This document shows, piece after piece, positions 50,201-59,326 of a DNA stretch of 64,000 nucleotides. Source of the stretch: G964020105 sp964020105 (GTDB taxonomy: Bacteria > Pseudomonadota > Alphaproteobacteria > WRAU01 > Hepatincolaceae); contig OZ026535.1 in the NCBI GenBank assembly GCA_964020105.1, forward strand, positions 806,001 to 870,000, written 5' to 3'. Under the pieces are notes generated by a model that was given only the letters and a program-made list of their open reading frames with translations, searched no databases and was not told the origin of the DNA. A program made the position numbers and the translations under genes. How positions within the stretch are numbered: position 1 is the stretch's first letter; each line of letters starts with the position of its first letter.

Positions 50201-53200
50201 GCACATTGCCCCTAATTAACATCCCTCCTCCTGCTATAATCTGTGAATTGCTTGACGTTAAATGATTCCTTACAACCTCTTGATACATTATCTTACTGGA
50301 ACCTGCGCCAGGAAGCCCTCCGTTGCTTACACTTACAACACTATAGGCAGAACCCTCCTTAAGCTCCACATTGTCTTTGCCTATATTATTTACTTCATTG
50401 GCATATATTTGCATCCCTCCTGCTGATTTAACATATGCAGCTCCCTCTTTGCTTCCATTATTAAATCTTCCAACCGCAGAACTTCCATATCCTCCAACTG
50501 TTAAGTTCCCCTCTGTGTATATTTGTCCATTACTTCTATTGCTAATTATCTCTCCTGCGTAAATCCCTAAATTACCTCTTGTTACCACAGCTGAATTTGC
50601 ATTATTTATCACACTTTTTACTCCTCCTACAACCATATCTCCACCAGAATATATTAATCCTGTAAATCCTCCAACATTACTATTTATTATATTCTCTCCT
50701 TGTAAAACTAATTTCCCTCCACTTGCAATTGTCCCTGTATTCACAATGTCCTTGCTACTTATATATTGTGCATCATAGGTTGATACTAAATTAGCATTGT
50801 TTATTAGAGCATTTTCAACTTTAAAACTAATATATCCAACTTTAATATCTCCATAATTAGTAAAATTATCCCCCGTTACTTCCAATACCTTTGATGTTGT
50901 GAATTTTACCCCCTCACCCAATCTTATGTCATACCCTTTTGAATTAAGATAAATCCCTCCTCCTGCATTTATCCTAGAATTTGTCTCACTATGATTTTGA
51001 TCCGCTTTGATGTTTAATCTAACATCACTTGCAGAGTTAATTTCCCCACTTGTATTATTAATTTGGTAATTTGTGTTAATTGTTGTATCACCACCATTGG
51101 ATTGTATCTTACCTCCTGCATTATTTAATCCAAAGTTGTTATTTGTTATTAAAACTAAACCTCCTGCCTCTAGGTGTCCATTTTCGTTGTTTAAATTATT
51201 TGCTGTAATGCTACCAAGCCCTAATATACTACCTGCATTTACTGTGTAGCTAAAAGAATCAATATTAATTAAACCATTTGATCTTATCCCTGCAGATGTT
51301 GTATTTGTTAAAATATTTGCTGTGATATTAGTGCCCTCTCCACTGATAATATTTGAACCTGTTGTATTATTTATTGTTGTTCCTCTTATCCTTGCACCTG
51401 CTGTTGCTATTATTAAACTTGTATCTATATTGCTAAGATCCGATTTTATATTAATATTTAATCCACTTGTCGTTTGAATTAAGGCAGAATTTCGGTTTGT
51501 TAGTGAATTTGCATTTATCGTAATTGTACCTGCTGCAATACTTTTTGAGCCATCTTGGATTATATCTCCACTTATTTCTTTAACTAAATTTCCCTTGCTC
51601 TGAATTAGCGAATTCCCTGTATTATTAAGTGTTATTGCCCTAATAGTGGTATTTCTAGTTGCAAAAATTTGAGAATTTGTTTTATTATCCATAACTTCAG
51701 CTGCAATATCTAATTCCCCTAATGTTCTTATTAAAGAAAAATTACTGTTTGTTACTATATTTGCTTTTAGAGTAAGATCTCCAGCAGCATAAATATTGCT
51801 ACCTGAACTTGCAAATGAACTCAAATTGCTATTACCTGTGTTGCTAATATTTAAAACTCCTTCACTATAAATAATAGATGATTTCAAGTTTGTAAGATCA
51901 TTTGTTATTAGGTTCTGATTACCAGCAGAATAAATTTGTGAACCATCATTTAAAATTGACGCAGAATTAATGCTTAATGTACCACTTGAATTTATTAATG
52001 TTCCAGTAGTATTTGCAATACTTGTGGAGTTTATAACAACCTCTGTTATGCCTTTTATTTTAGTGTTTGCATTTGTAATTGCATTACTTGCATTTAATAA
52101 AACCAAGGTATTACTGTTAATTCCTGAATTTGTTGTAACAATATTGTTGCTTGTATTTATTTTTACTTGATTTGCCAACAATGTTGATGTTACAAAAGTT
52201 AAGTCTTTCGTTATTAAATTTACATCGCTGTTGGTTGTAATAATAGTATCATTAAGCTTTGTAGTGTTTTTAATATCACCTGTAAAATTTCCGGCAGAGC
52301 CCACATTTGAATTTGCAATAAAAAAATTATCCGCAGTAATATCAACCTGCCTTGAAACTATTGCATTTAAGTATTGAAGGGCAATCTTACCTCCTGCGTT
52401 TATGCTTAAATTGTTTGTTGCAAAACTTAATTTATTTGAATTATCAACATCCCCCCCTGCTGTAATTATTGTGTCCCCTACAGAAAAAATACTTCCTCCT
52501 GCAATATTTATATTTCTTGTAGCGCTAAGCTTGGTATCTCCATTAGAACTTTTTAAACTTCCATTTTGCTTTATATCTCCATTATTATTGGCCACAACAC
52601 TTATACTTGTTGCTGAGCTTAGGTTATTATAAACAATATCACCATTCGCTGTAATTGTTATCCCCTCTCTTGATGCTATCACGTCTGAGGCTATATTAAC
52701 CCCAAGCCCTAAATCACTTGCAATCAGTGTTGCCTTACCTGCATACATTGCACCCAGCACTGACACATCTATGCCAATTGTTTGTCCTGAATTAACCTTT
52801 CCACTACCTGAAAAGGTATTACTGCTTGTGTTAAACTCACTTGAACCTTGATATATTGCAAGCTCATCTTTAGCCCAAATAGACCCTGAAAGCTTGATAC
52901 TTTTGCTTATTACTCTGAAATAATCAACCAAAGTTGCATCAAGCCCTTTCCCTGACACTGAAAAACCTCCCTCTCCCATCTTCATAGAACCAAGACTTCC
53001 TTCTGCGGTGTATATCCCTGAGCCTGTTCCAAGTGTAAGGCTATTTATGTTGATAAATCCGCACCCCTCACAGGATATTCCATTTGGATTTAATAGCACA
53101 AATTCTGCCTTTCCTCCTGCAATCTCTGTATATCCATGTAAGTTTGATGGCATCCTCCCCGTAACTTCACCCACAATTACAGATGCTTGATTCCCATTTG

Positions 53201-53534
53201 CAAGATGCGGATTTGCATAAATCCATCCTCCAATTTGCGTGTTAGCTACCACACTAGAGTTGTTTATTATTACTCCACTTCTATCAACATTGAATTGCTC
53301 AAAATTATTGATTGAAGTGCCACTACTATTAGGTGTCGCAACATTTACAATGGTTGTATTATTCGCCGAAAGATCTGTTGTTGTTACCGTAGTTCCATCT
53401 GCTATGATATTTGATGGATTTGCAAAAGCTATTTGGTAAAAAATAGGTTGAAATACCAAAGAAAAAGCAATTGGAAAAACAAGCAATTTCCTTAAAATAT
53501 TTATAGTATCACATAATGTTTTTTTTATAATCAT
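47211..53534 (-). CDS. FhaB/CdiA-like two-partner-secretion exoprotein
   Basis: About 2,107 residues from the ATG at 53534; a TTG at 53597 inside the chaperone gene is less likely. A long basic signal region ends PIFYQIAFA. The TPS secretion domain follows (VNNFEQFNVDRSGVIINN-type strands, GGWIYANPHL, LLNPNGISCEGCGF near residue 150), then a beta-helix of haemagglutinin repeats (IAAGGNLIIKG, IVAGGDVRMEA), a coiled coil near 1610-1670, a Gly/Ala-rich hydrophobic region near 1790-1850 (AVTAGVGGAIMGVAGAAA) and a C-terminal part with IPGANSASVSHDM and TIPPVFAFNYAALYPW. No VENN motif is seen. The 3' half is strongly purine-rich in the coding strand, unlike the 5' half. It is secreted by the FhaC-like protein encoded divergently. 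Confidence 0.9.
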   Translation of the reverse strand: MIIKKTLCDTINILRKLLVFPIAFSLVFQPIFYQIAFANPSNIIADGTTVTTTDLSANNTTIVNVATPNSSGTSINNFEQFNVDRSGVIINNSSVVANTQIGGWIYANPHLANGNQASVIVGEVTGRMPSNLHGYTEIAGGKAEFVLLNPNGISCEGCGFININSLTLGTGSGIYTAEGSLGSMKMGEGGFSVSGKGLDATLVDYFRVISKSIKLSGSIWAKDELAIYQGSSEFNTSSNTFSGSGKVNSGQTIGIDVSVLGAMYAGKATLIASDLGLGVNIASDVIASREGITITANGDIVYNNLSSATSISVVANNNGDIKQNGSLKSSNGDTKLSATRNINIAGGSIFSVGDTIITAGGDVDNSNKLSFATNNLSINAGGKIALQYLNAIVSRQVDITADNFFIANSNVGSAGNFTGDIKNTTKLNDTIITTNSDVNLITKDLTFVTSTLLANQVKINTSNNIVTTNSGINSNTLVLLNASNAITNANTKIKGITEVVINSTSIANTTGTLINSSGTLSINSASILNDGSQIYSAGNQNLITNDLTNLKSSIIYSEGVLNISNTGNSNLSSFASSGSNIYAAGDLTLKANIVTNSNFSLIRTLGELDIAAEVMDNKTNSQIFATRNTTIRAITLNNTGNSLIQSKGNLVKEISGDIIQDGSKSIAAGTITINANSLTNRNSALIQTTSGLNINIKSDLSNIDTSLIIATAGARIRGTTINNTTGSNIISGEGTNITANILTNTTSAGIRSNGLINIDSFSYTVNAGSILGLGSITANNLNNENGHLEAGGLVLITNNNFGLNNAGGKIQSNGGDTTINTNYQINNTSGEINSASDVRLNIKADQNHSETNSRINAGGGIYLNSKGYDIRLGEGVKFTTSKVLEVTGDNFTNYGDIKVGYISFKVENALINNANLVSTYDAQYISSKDIVNTGTIASGGKLVLQGENIINSNVGGFTGLIYSGGDMVVGGVKSVINNANSAVVTRGNLGIYAGEIISNRSNGQIYTEGNLTVGGYGSSAVGRFNNGSKEGAAYVKSAGGMQIYANEVNNIGKDNVELKEGSAYSVVSVSNGGLPGAGSSKIMYQEVVRNHLTSSNSQIIAGGGMLIRGNVHNETGDILAGGNLMIEGNVVNNVTRYTTRLLHERWVNVYKSCWFAGVNLRCRDKQGWWDEYNSVILTSLTPSRIAAGGNLIIKGRKVSNDSGMASYQDNTALGSSSGGVNAGYGGSYATSFVNASNLNSNNLSAPSINMNALSNPSMFSISANRASLSFSNAKGESISFTYMYESNPVFRRKESFLSSEYFFKHLEYAPSRQIVMIGDPYTERRIIEDTLARSGMVQHLGNGSIDVLYANGLKYLEGKRVEVGHELSAEQIEGLEEDMIIPVAREIGGKVVMVPQVYYGGKSVGKARDMDKAGGQLVAGGVIGISVEGDIVNKGYMGSGGNMLLAATESVINMGGELKAEGSMLISGNNVLFDVLVDNSVRYVRKKGILGVMRGRVEEVGEKNEVQNVSKIEAGGSMVIRGGKDVIGKGVSIRGVEGVDIEAGGEVKLGAGYSESGIDIGEFRESGKKSVNSIVQTGREDATDKLINKAENDKRIEGINVGLGDMKERRGYLEKQIDGLKKKNEVRSYEDSDGNVTRESTKEQLEYLERELRVVNGKIGVREGEIRGLKERNREIIGSIRSKSGGDVRIVAGGDIKVEAGVDSRSTYNYSSQKDFTGSRTEIIEKDSKEVLSSLVSGRNVEMVSGRDVEIVASIVSGGGRGRIVAGGDVRMEALENMYYESYLEQKTKIDLGALALQLAVVVAVSAVTAGVGGAIMGVAGAAAAGATSGAIGVGSGYAIGIVSSGLEGGTEQIQSGGIYRKVTSSRTLVTSNIMFGESFEIGVVGKADIGLANIEAKNIKQEVWGMSKSMQSSSYTELKADYKGIVKGAVISGVIAGAMTVAGKLIQPTAEVAKTEAVYKPHDSIAKKTYNGVVDPTANNLMKSNLTNIADKVGKPVTEAASSMHEGSWFSRVLNKIPGANSASVSHDMLTTKYPILDNHVMLLLTIPPVFAFNYAALYPWLAASAPDAFISVGSFGTVNRKVENRTESFSLKEGNTTSNVALWSN

Positions 53535-53559
53535 ACTTATCCAACTTTTTAAAATATTG

Positions 53560-54399
53560 CTACTTATTAGTACTAACTTCTTCTTTATTAAAATCAAAAC
53601 TTATCTCATTATCTGCTAACTTTTCTTTTGCTAGCCTTTCTGTTTCTTCTTGCAAAACCTTAGCTATAAATAGCTGCTTTACTTTTTCATAAGGCTCAAT
53701 ATTTAATGCTTCAACCTTATCAACCGTTGCAACGTGATACCCTAGATTAGTTTTGAAAGGTTTTATTAAGGTGCCTGGTTTAGCATTTTGTATCCTTTGT
53801 AGGAAGTCTGAGGGCAATTGCATTTCAGGTACACTTCCTACTACGCCACCATTTTTAGCTGTTGCTATATCTATTGATTTTGCTCTTGCTAGTTTTTTAA
53901 ACTCCAATTGCCAATTTTTTGACGCAAAAAGGATTTTATATACCTTGTTAGCTTCTGTTTTATTTGGTACTAAAATATGAGAAAATGTGTATGTTTTTTT
54001 ATCCTGTAATGCTACAGTTGTTTCATCATATTTTTTCTTAGCCAAAATTTCAAAGTATATTGAATGTTTTTCAATGTACTTTGCAACAAGAATGGAGCGT
54101 ATACCCATTAAAACATCAATTTGCTCGTTTATTTTTTCTTTTTTGGCATACTCTTCAAGAACCTTATCATATATTAGTTTTTGCACTATAAGTTTTTTAG
54201 CTTCAAGGGGAAGATTATTAAAATCTTGAAGTCCTGCCATTTTAACTGCTTGTTCTGCTTCTTGTTTCGTTACTTCATACTTACCGGCAGATCCTATCTT
54301 ATCAGAGGTAAAAGAAAAGTTGACAAATAAAAATGTTGTCAATATAGTTGTAGTGATTAATATACATAAACGCAATGCACTAGACATACTTATAACCAT
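53560..54399 (-). CDS. Parvulin-type periplasmic peptidyl-prolyl isomerase
   Basis: A 279-residue protein with an N-terminal signal or anchor (LCILITTTILTTFLFVNFSF), a helical N-domain with VTKQEAEQAVKMAG and KKLIVQKLIYDKVLEEYAKK (PpiC/SurA-like), and a parvulin domain at about residues 135-235 (YTFSHILVPNKTEA, LARAKSIDIATAKNGGVVGS, PFKTNLGYHVATVDKVE). It lies 25 bp upstream of the exoprotein start in the same operon. In Bordetella a parvulin (Par27) chaperones FhaB in the periplasm, so the position suggests the same job here. It ends in a charged tail. Confidence 0.88.
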   Translation of the reverse strand: MVISMSSALRLCILITTTILTTFLFVNFSFTSDKIGSAGKYEVTKQEAEQAVKMAGLQDFNNLPLEAKKLIVQKLIYDKVLEEYAKKEKINEQIDVLMGIRSILVAKYIEKHSIYFEILAKKKYDETTVALQDKKTYTFSHILVPNKTEANKVYKILFASKNWQLEFKKLARAKSIDIATAKNGGVVGSVPEMQLPSDFLQRIQNAKPGTLIKPFKTNLGYHVATVDKVEALNIEPYEKVKQLFIAKVLQEETERLAKEKLADNEISFDFNKEEVSTNK

Positions 54400-54532
54400 A
54401 TTTTTGTGTTAATCTCCAGTAATATATACTAGTATCGTTATAATTAGCAAGCAAAATTATACGTAATGCGAATCTTTATTTTATTATTAGATCTCTATCT
54501 ATGGCAAAACAAATATAATACGAGTAGGTTGA

Positions 54533-56383
54533 ATGTCAACAAATTTTATAAATTGTGTCATTATTACAGTAGTGTTTATTGGTGTTGCAATAAACACTAC
54601 TGTAGTTTATCCAGAAACTATTGATCCCTTATCCGCAATTATCAGCCAGCAACAAAAACTAATTGAACAGGAACAACTTAATAAGCAAATTGAAAATTTT
54701 AAAAATTGGGAGAAAGAAAGAGAAAAAGAAAGAGAAAAAGAAAATGCAGACAAAACCGATCTTGAAACAGCTAATAATTGTTTTAATGTTGATAAAATCA
54801 TACTTGAAAATAATAGCCTTCTATCAAAAAAAAATATTGCAAAAAATACTGTAAAATACATCAATACCTGCATTTCCGCCAATGAAATAAATGAATTAAT
54901 TACTGCATTTTCAAATTCATATAAAAATAAAGGTTATATAACAACGCAGATTTATATTAAAAAACAAAACTTGAAGTCTGGTACTTTAATTTTAGATGTT
55001 ATTGAAGGTAAAGTTGAGGATATTAAGTTTGGTAATAATTCTATTGCCGATAAAATTACAAATTATTTCATTACACCTTTGTCTAAAAACGATATTTTAA
55101 ATGTAAAAGCAATCGATCAGACAACAGAAAATTTAAACTATATACCATCTTATAATTATAAAACTAATATTGATGCAGGCTCTAAAGCTGGATTATCTAA
55201 AATTAACATTAGTGGCACAAAAAACTTTCCTATTTCTCTATATGCGGAAACAGATACATTAGGTCAGAAATATACTGGATATAATAGATATACTATAGGT
55301 TCAAGAGTTGATAATCCCTTAAAACTTGGTGATAGTTTTAACTTGAAATATATCTCTACAAAAGGATTTTTTAATTCAGATGAAATACGCTACCCTTTCA
55401 CCAATGCACACAATAGCTATTCAACAAGTTACATTATTTCTTGGTCAATGCCTCTACAATGGGCAAGACTTGGAATTAATAGCTCTTATTCCTCTTATCT
55501 CACAATAATCCAAGGACAGCTGCAAAGTTTTAAATCAACTGGCAACACTTTATCAAATTCATTTTTTGTAAATGGCGTTATATTTAGGAATAAATTTGTT
55601 AAAACAACACTTATTTCAACATTGAACTTACTTAGCTCAAAACACTATATTAATGATACCTATATCAAGACTCAATCAAGAAATCTTGCTAATATAGAGC
55701 TTGGAATTATGAATAATCTTTATACTTCTTATGGAGGTTTTTTTCATAAATTAACTTACATAAGAGGATTGAATATTTTTGGGACTAGTGCTGATCCTAC
55801 AAATGCAACATATCATGGGCAATTTGATTCTTTTAGATTTTATCAACTATATAGCGTCAAAACAGATAAAATCTTCAAGGGTAAATTACCCTTATCTTTC
55901 CAAAATACAATTGATACACAATATTCTTTTCAGGATATTTATTCCCAAAATCAATTTGTATTAGGTGGATTTTATTCAATTCGTGGATTTAGGGATGTTA
56001 ATATTTATGGTGCAAGTGGGATACTTACAAGAAACGATATTGATTTTGCTTTGATAGATTACATTAAGCCTACTAATAAATTCACGCAATTTTTAACAAA
56101 CAACGGTAAAGGTGGTTTCACTTTTGGAGGATTTTTTGATGTAGGAAAAGCTAGTTCAGATTTAGGAAGCAACACAACAGCAGGAGGGACAGGAGCTGGA
56201 AATTTAAGTAACGGTAATCATAGAGTACTTGCAGGTGCTGGTTATAAAATTGACTATACATCAAAATATTTTCAAACAAGTGTAATTGTAGCATATCCTA
56301 TTATATATCCTAATAATTTAAAGAACAGTGTGAAAAAAAACGATGACAGAATTATTTATGTAACACTTAGAAGTAATTGGTAA
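54533..56383 (+). CDS. FhaC/CdiB-like outer-membrane two-partner-secretion transporter
   Basis: 616 residues. A signal peptide is followed by a Gln/Glu/Lys-rich coiled coil (EQEQLNKQIENFKNWEKERE), POTRA domains (LITAFSNSYKNKGYITTQIY, LILDVIEGKVEDIKF), and a 16-stranded barrel with the loop-6 motif QFVLGGFYSIRGFRD (consensus VRGY) and a final aromatic strand ending TLRSNW. It recognises the TPS domain of the exoprotein and moves it across the outer membrane. It is divergent from the chaperone-exoprotein operon; the 133 bp between should hold both promoters. Confidence 0.93.
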   Translation: MSTNFINCVIITVVFIGVAINTTVVYPETIDPLSAIISQQQKLIEQEQLNKQIENFKNWEKEREKEREKENADKTDLETANNCFNVDKIILENNSLLSKKNIAKNTVKYINTCISANEINELITAFSNSYKNKGYITTQIYIKKQNLKSGTLILDVIEGKVEDIKFGNNSIADKITNYFITPLSKNDILNVKAIDQTTENLNYIPSYNYKTNIDAGSKAGLSKINISGTKNFPISLYAETDTLGQKYTGYNRYTIGSRVDNPLKLGDSFNLKYISTKGFFNSDEIRYPFTNAHNSYSTSYIISWSMPLQWARLGINSSYSSYLTIIQGQLQSFKSTGNTLSNSFFVNGVIFRNKFVKTTLISTLNLLSSKHYINDTYIKTQSRNLANIELGIMNNLYTSYGGFFHKLTYIRGLNIFGTSADPTNATYHGQFDSFRFYQLYSVKTDKIFKGKLPLSFQNTIDTQYSFQDIYSQNQFVLGGFYSIRGFRDVNIYGASGILTRNDIDFALIDYIKPTNKFTQFLTNNGKGGFTFGGFFDVGKASSDLGSNTTAGGTGAGNLSNGNHRVLAGAGYKIDYTSKYFQTSVIVAYPIIYPNNLKNSVKKNDDRIIYVTLRSNW

Positions 56384-56399
56384 ACATACTATCAGCTTT

Positions 56400-56830
56400 G
56401 ATTGCTTACTGAATTTGATTTCTTCATCTCACTCCCTTCCTTAGCACCAAATTTAATGCTTTGCAGAAGTTACAATTATACCCTACCTTCCAAACTATCA
56501 TCACATTCTTTAAATTGCCTGCTTTTAAATTAACATCTCTATCTTTTTTACTGATATACTCTCCAATTTAATACCACTAATGCTATCTTATATGATTAGT
56601 TTTATAGTCGCAGCATTATCAAATTTTATAATCTTAGGAACACAAATATTAAAATATAGAATTACTGTTTTTATACTAAAAACTTCACCCTCTGACTATG
56701 CACTAACTCTACCACCTTCTAAAACTACGTCACTTGGCGTACTACCCAACCTCTCAAATCCAGTTTGCCTCTACTACTTCCTCAGAGTAATTTCCTATTG
56801 CTGAAAAATTTTTGCTCTTCCCTTTGTCTT
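56400..56830 (-). pseudogene. Probable relic of another FhaB-like gene
   Basis: On the minus strand broken frames read GSTPSDVVLEGGRVSA, a stop, SEGEVFSIKT and, further on, ISKKDRDVNLKAGNLKNVMI. The last resembles haemagglutinin repeats ('GRDVNLKAGN'), and the purine-rich style resembles the 3' half of the exoprotein gene. Stops and frame changes show it is dead. The assignment rests on short motifs. Confidence 0.35.
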
Positions 56831-57312
56831 GATTTTTAGTAAATAAACCCTCTTTCTTATTAATCTTCCAAATACTTCGGTTGGTATTCCTATATTCTTT
56901 TTTCTTAAAAAATGTTGTAACTATTTATAAATAACTTTGGTTTTTAAATGAAATTCACTTAAGTGATACACAATAATAAGCTCCTTAATTAATTGTTCTT
57001 TCTCCTTCTACATATAGTCTTCTCTTTTTTTTCTTTACCTACTCCTTTTATATTATTTAATGTTAAATCCCCTAACTTATGATTATTCCTATATCTATTT
57101 AGTGTTTATTTCTTATTTATTTATATCTTCTTACAATAAGTTATATGAAAAATTACAACTATAAAAATATATAAACTTTGTTATGATAATTGATTTAACA
57201 TTGGAGTGATATTGAAAATTAAGAATTCATATAGTAATATATTTTTATCTATGTTAGACTAGATATTCTTTATATTTATTACATAATATTAGAATAGGGG
57301 GGTAATATAATT
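56831..57312. other. Leader region of the nucleoside operon, no gene seen
   Basis: AT-rich. At 57141-57180 there is an imperfect copy (about 35 of 40 positions) of a 40-bp piece found in both array spacers (45279-45318, 46294-46333). The operon's binding site AGGGGGG lies just before 57313. Confidence 0.45.
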
Positions 57313-58542
57313 ATGATTATACTGTGGGGATTAGTAGGTATTATAACAATATTTTTTGTAGCATTTTTACTTTCTGAGAATAAGAAATCAATTAATTTAA
57401 GGACAGTAGGAGGAGCCTTTATAATCCAGGCCGCATTTGCACTTCTTGTTTTATACGTACCTGCAGGACAAAAAACATTACTTCATATGTCCACAGCCAT
57501 TCAAAACGCCATATCAGCAGGCAATAAGGGATTAGATTTTGTATTTGGTCCTCTATCCTCAGGCAATATAGGATTTATATTTGCGGTAAAAGTTCTTTCC
57601 ATTATAATATTTTTCGCTTCTTTAATTTCTGTATTATATCACTTAAAAATAATGCCCTTAATAATTAATACACTTGGTTATGCTATTCATAAAATGCTGA
57701 AAACATCAAGAGCAGAATCACTTTCTGCAACTGCAAATATATTTGTAGGCCAAACAGAAGCACCACTGGTTATTAAACCTTTTCTAAGTCATATGACTCG
57801 CTCAGAAATTTTTGCTGTCATGGTAGGAGGATTAGCATCGGTTGCAGGAGCTGTACTTGTTGGTTATGCATCTTTGGGCATAGATATTGGTTATCTTGTG
57901 GCAGCATCTTTTATGTCAGCCCCAGGCGGACTTTTAATGGCAAAAATAATGGTTCCTGAAACTGCAATATATAAAGATAAACTAGATGATTTAAATGAAG
58001 AAGATAGAAATTTTGATTATAAAGCTACCAATGTTATTGAGGCTGCAGCCAATGGCGCTTCAGCAGGTTTAAAATTATCACTAACTATAGGCGCTATGCT
58101 TATAGCTTTTATAGGATTAGTTAGTTTACTTGATATTATTCTTGGAGCAGTTGGTGGGATATTTGGCTATGATTATTTATCATTCAGATTAATCTTAGGC
58201 TATGGTTTTTCTCCTTTTGCCTTTATTATGGGTGTACCTTGGGATGAGGCAATGAAAGTTGGTGTTTATTTAGGTGAAAAAATAGTTTTCAATGAATTTG
58301 TTGCATTCTTAAGTTTATCAGAAAATTTAGCCACCATGTCCCCTAAAGCCCAAATAATAGCAACCTTTTCATTATGTGGATTTGCTAATATCAGCTCCAT
58401 TGGTATACTACTTGGCGGTATTGGTGTTATGGCCAAGAATCAAAAATCAGTCATAGCTTCTTTAGCTGTTAAAGCTGTTATTGCTGGTACTTTATCTAAT
58501 TTTATGTCCGCCACCCTTGCTGGTATAATTTTAAGTCTGTAA
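57313..58542 (+). CDS. nupC: Concentrative nucleoside transporter NupC
   Basis: A 409-residue CNT-family nucleoside:proton (or sodium) symporter. Family motifs: LLVLYVPAGQKTLL in the N-terminal helices, GFIFAVKVLSIIIFFASLIS, the substrate-site VGQTEAPLVIKPFL, GGLASVAGAVLVGY, AANGASAGLKLSLTIGAML and CGFANISSIGILLGGIG. Length and helix count are normal. It is the first gene of an operon with deoC, deoA and cdd, which break down imported nucleosides. Confidence 0.95.
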   Translation: MIILWGLVGIITIFFVAFLLSENKKSINLRTVGGAFIIQAAFALLVLYVPAGQKTLLHMSTAIQNAISAGNKGLDFVFGPLSSGNIGFIFAVKVLSIIIFFASLISVLYHLKIMPLIINTLGYAIHKMLKTSRAESLSATANIFVGQTEAPLVIKPFLSHMTRSEIFAVMVGGLASVAGAVLVGYASLGIDIGYLVAASFMSAPGGLLMAKIMVPETAIYKDKLDDLNEEDRNFDYKATNVIEAAANGASAGLKLSLTIGAMLIAFIGLVSLLDIILGAVGGIFGYDYLSFRLILGYGFSPFAFIMGVPWDEAMKVGVYLGEKIVFNEFVAFLSLSENLATMSPKAQIIATFSLCGFANISSIGILLGGIGVMAKNQKSVIASLAVKAVIAGTLSNFMSATLAGIILSL

Positions 58543-58563
58543 GAAAAATACGGAGAACTTACA

Positions 58564-59298
58564 ATGGAAACCTTTAGTAATGAAAAAATAGTTTCTTTAC
58601 TCGATTTAACTTCATTAAATGCAGAAGATACTGATACTAGTATAACTGCTTTGTGTAAAAAATCAGTCAATCAACTTGGTATGGTTGCAGCAATTTGTAT
58701 TCATAAAGAATTCATACCTTTAGCTAAACAAAACTTACATAAAGATATAAACATAGCAACTGTTATTAATTTCCCTGGTGGTGATTATGATATCAAAGAT
58801 ACTTTAAGTGAATTAGAAATTGCCATAAATAATGGTGCCCATGAAATCGATTTGGTCATGCCTTATAAGCAACTAATTTTGGGAGAAAGATATTTTGTAG
58901 AGCAATTTATAAGAGGGATCAAAATAAATTGCACTTTTATGCCACTTAAGGTAATTATTGAAAGTGGTGAATTAGCAACAGAAGAGCTTATTCGTCTTGC
59001 TAGTAAGATAGCCATTAATGAGGGTGCTAATTTTATAAAAACATCCACAGGGAAAGTTAAAATCAATGCAACCCTCCCTGCTGCGCAGTATATGCTTGAG
59101 GAAATAAAACTCTCTGGTGCTACTTGTGGATTTAAAGCATCTGGTGGTATAAAAACGCTTAAAGACGCTATCGATTACTTAAATTTAGCTTACACTATAA
59201 TGGGAAGTAGCTTTATTAATAAGGCTACTTTCAGATTTGGAGCATCCTCTCTATTAGATGATTTATTACAAAATAAAACTTCTTCAGATAATTATTAA
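58564..59298 (+). CDS. deoC: Deoxyribose-phosphate aldolase
   Basis: A 244-residue class I aldolase that splits 2-deoxyribose 5-phosphate into glyceraldehyde 3-phosphate and acetaldehyde. Motifs: LDLTSLNAEDT, VCIHKEFIP-type strand, ATVINFPGG, EIDLVMPY, KVIIESGEL, FIKTSTGK with the Schiff-base lysine, and GFKASGGIKT with the second catalytic lysine. It lies 21 bp after nupC. Confidence 0.95.
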   Translation: METFSNEKIVSLLDLTSLNAEDTDTSITALCKKSVNQLGMVAAICIHKEFIPLAKQNLHKDINIATVINFPGGDYDIKDTLSELEIAINNGAHEIDLVMPYKQLILGERYFVEQFIRGIKINCTFMPLKVIIESGELATEELIRLASKIAINEGANFIKTSTGKVKINATLPAAQYMLEEIKLSGATCGFKASGGIKTLKDAIDYLNLAYTIMGSSFINKATFRFGASSLLDDLLQNKTSSDNY

Positions 59299-59326
59299 AA
59301 TTACGTGCAATGAATGGTGAAAATAA

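Noticed and set aside
47833..50562. Many plus-strand frames opposite the exoprotein
   Set aside because: Products are Ser/Pro/Leu-rich shadows of the purine-rich coding strand.
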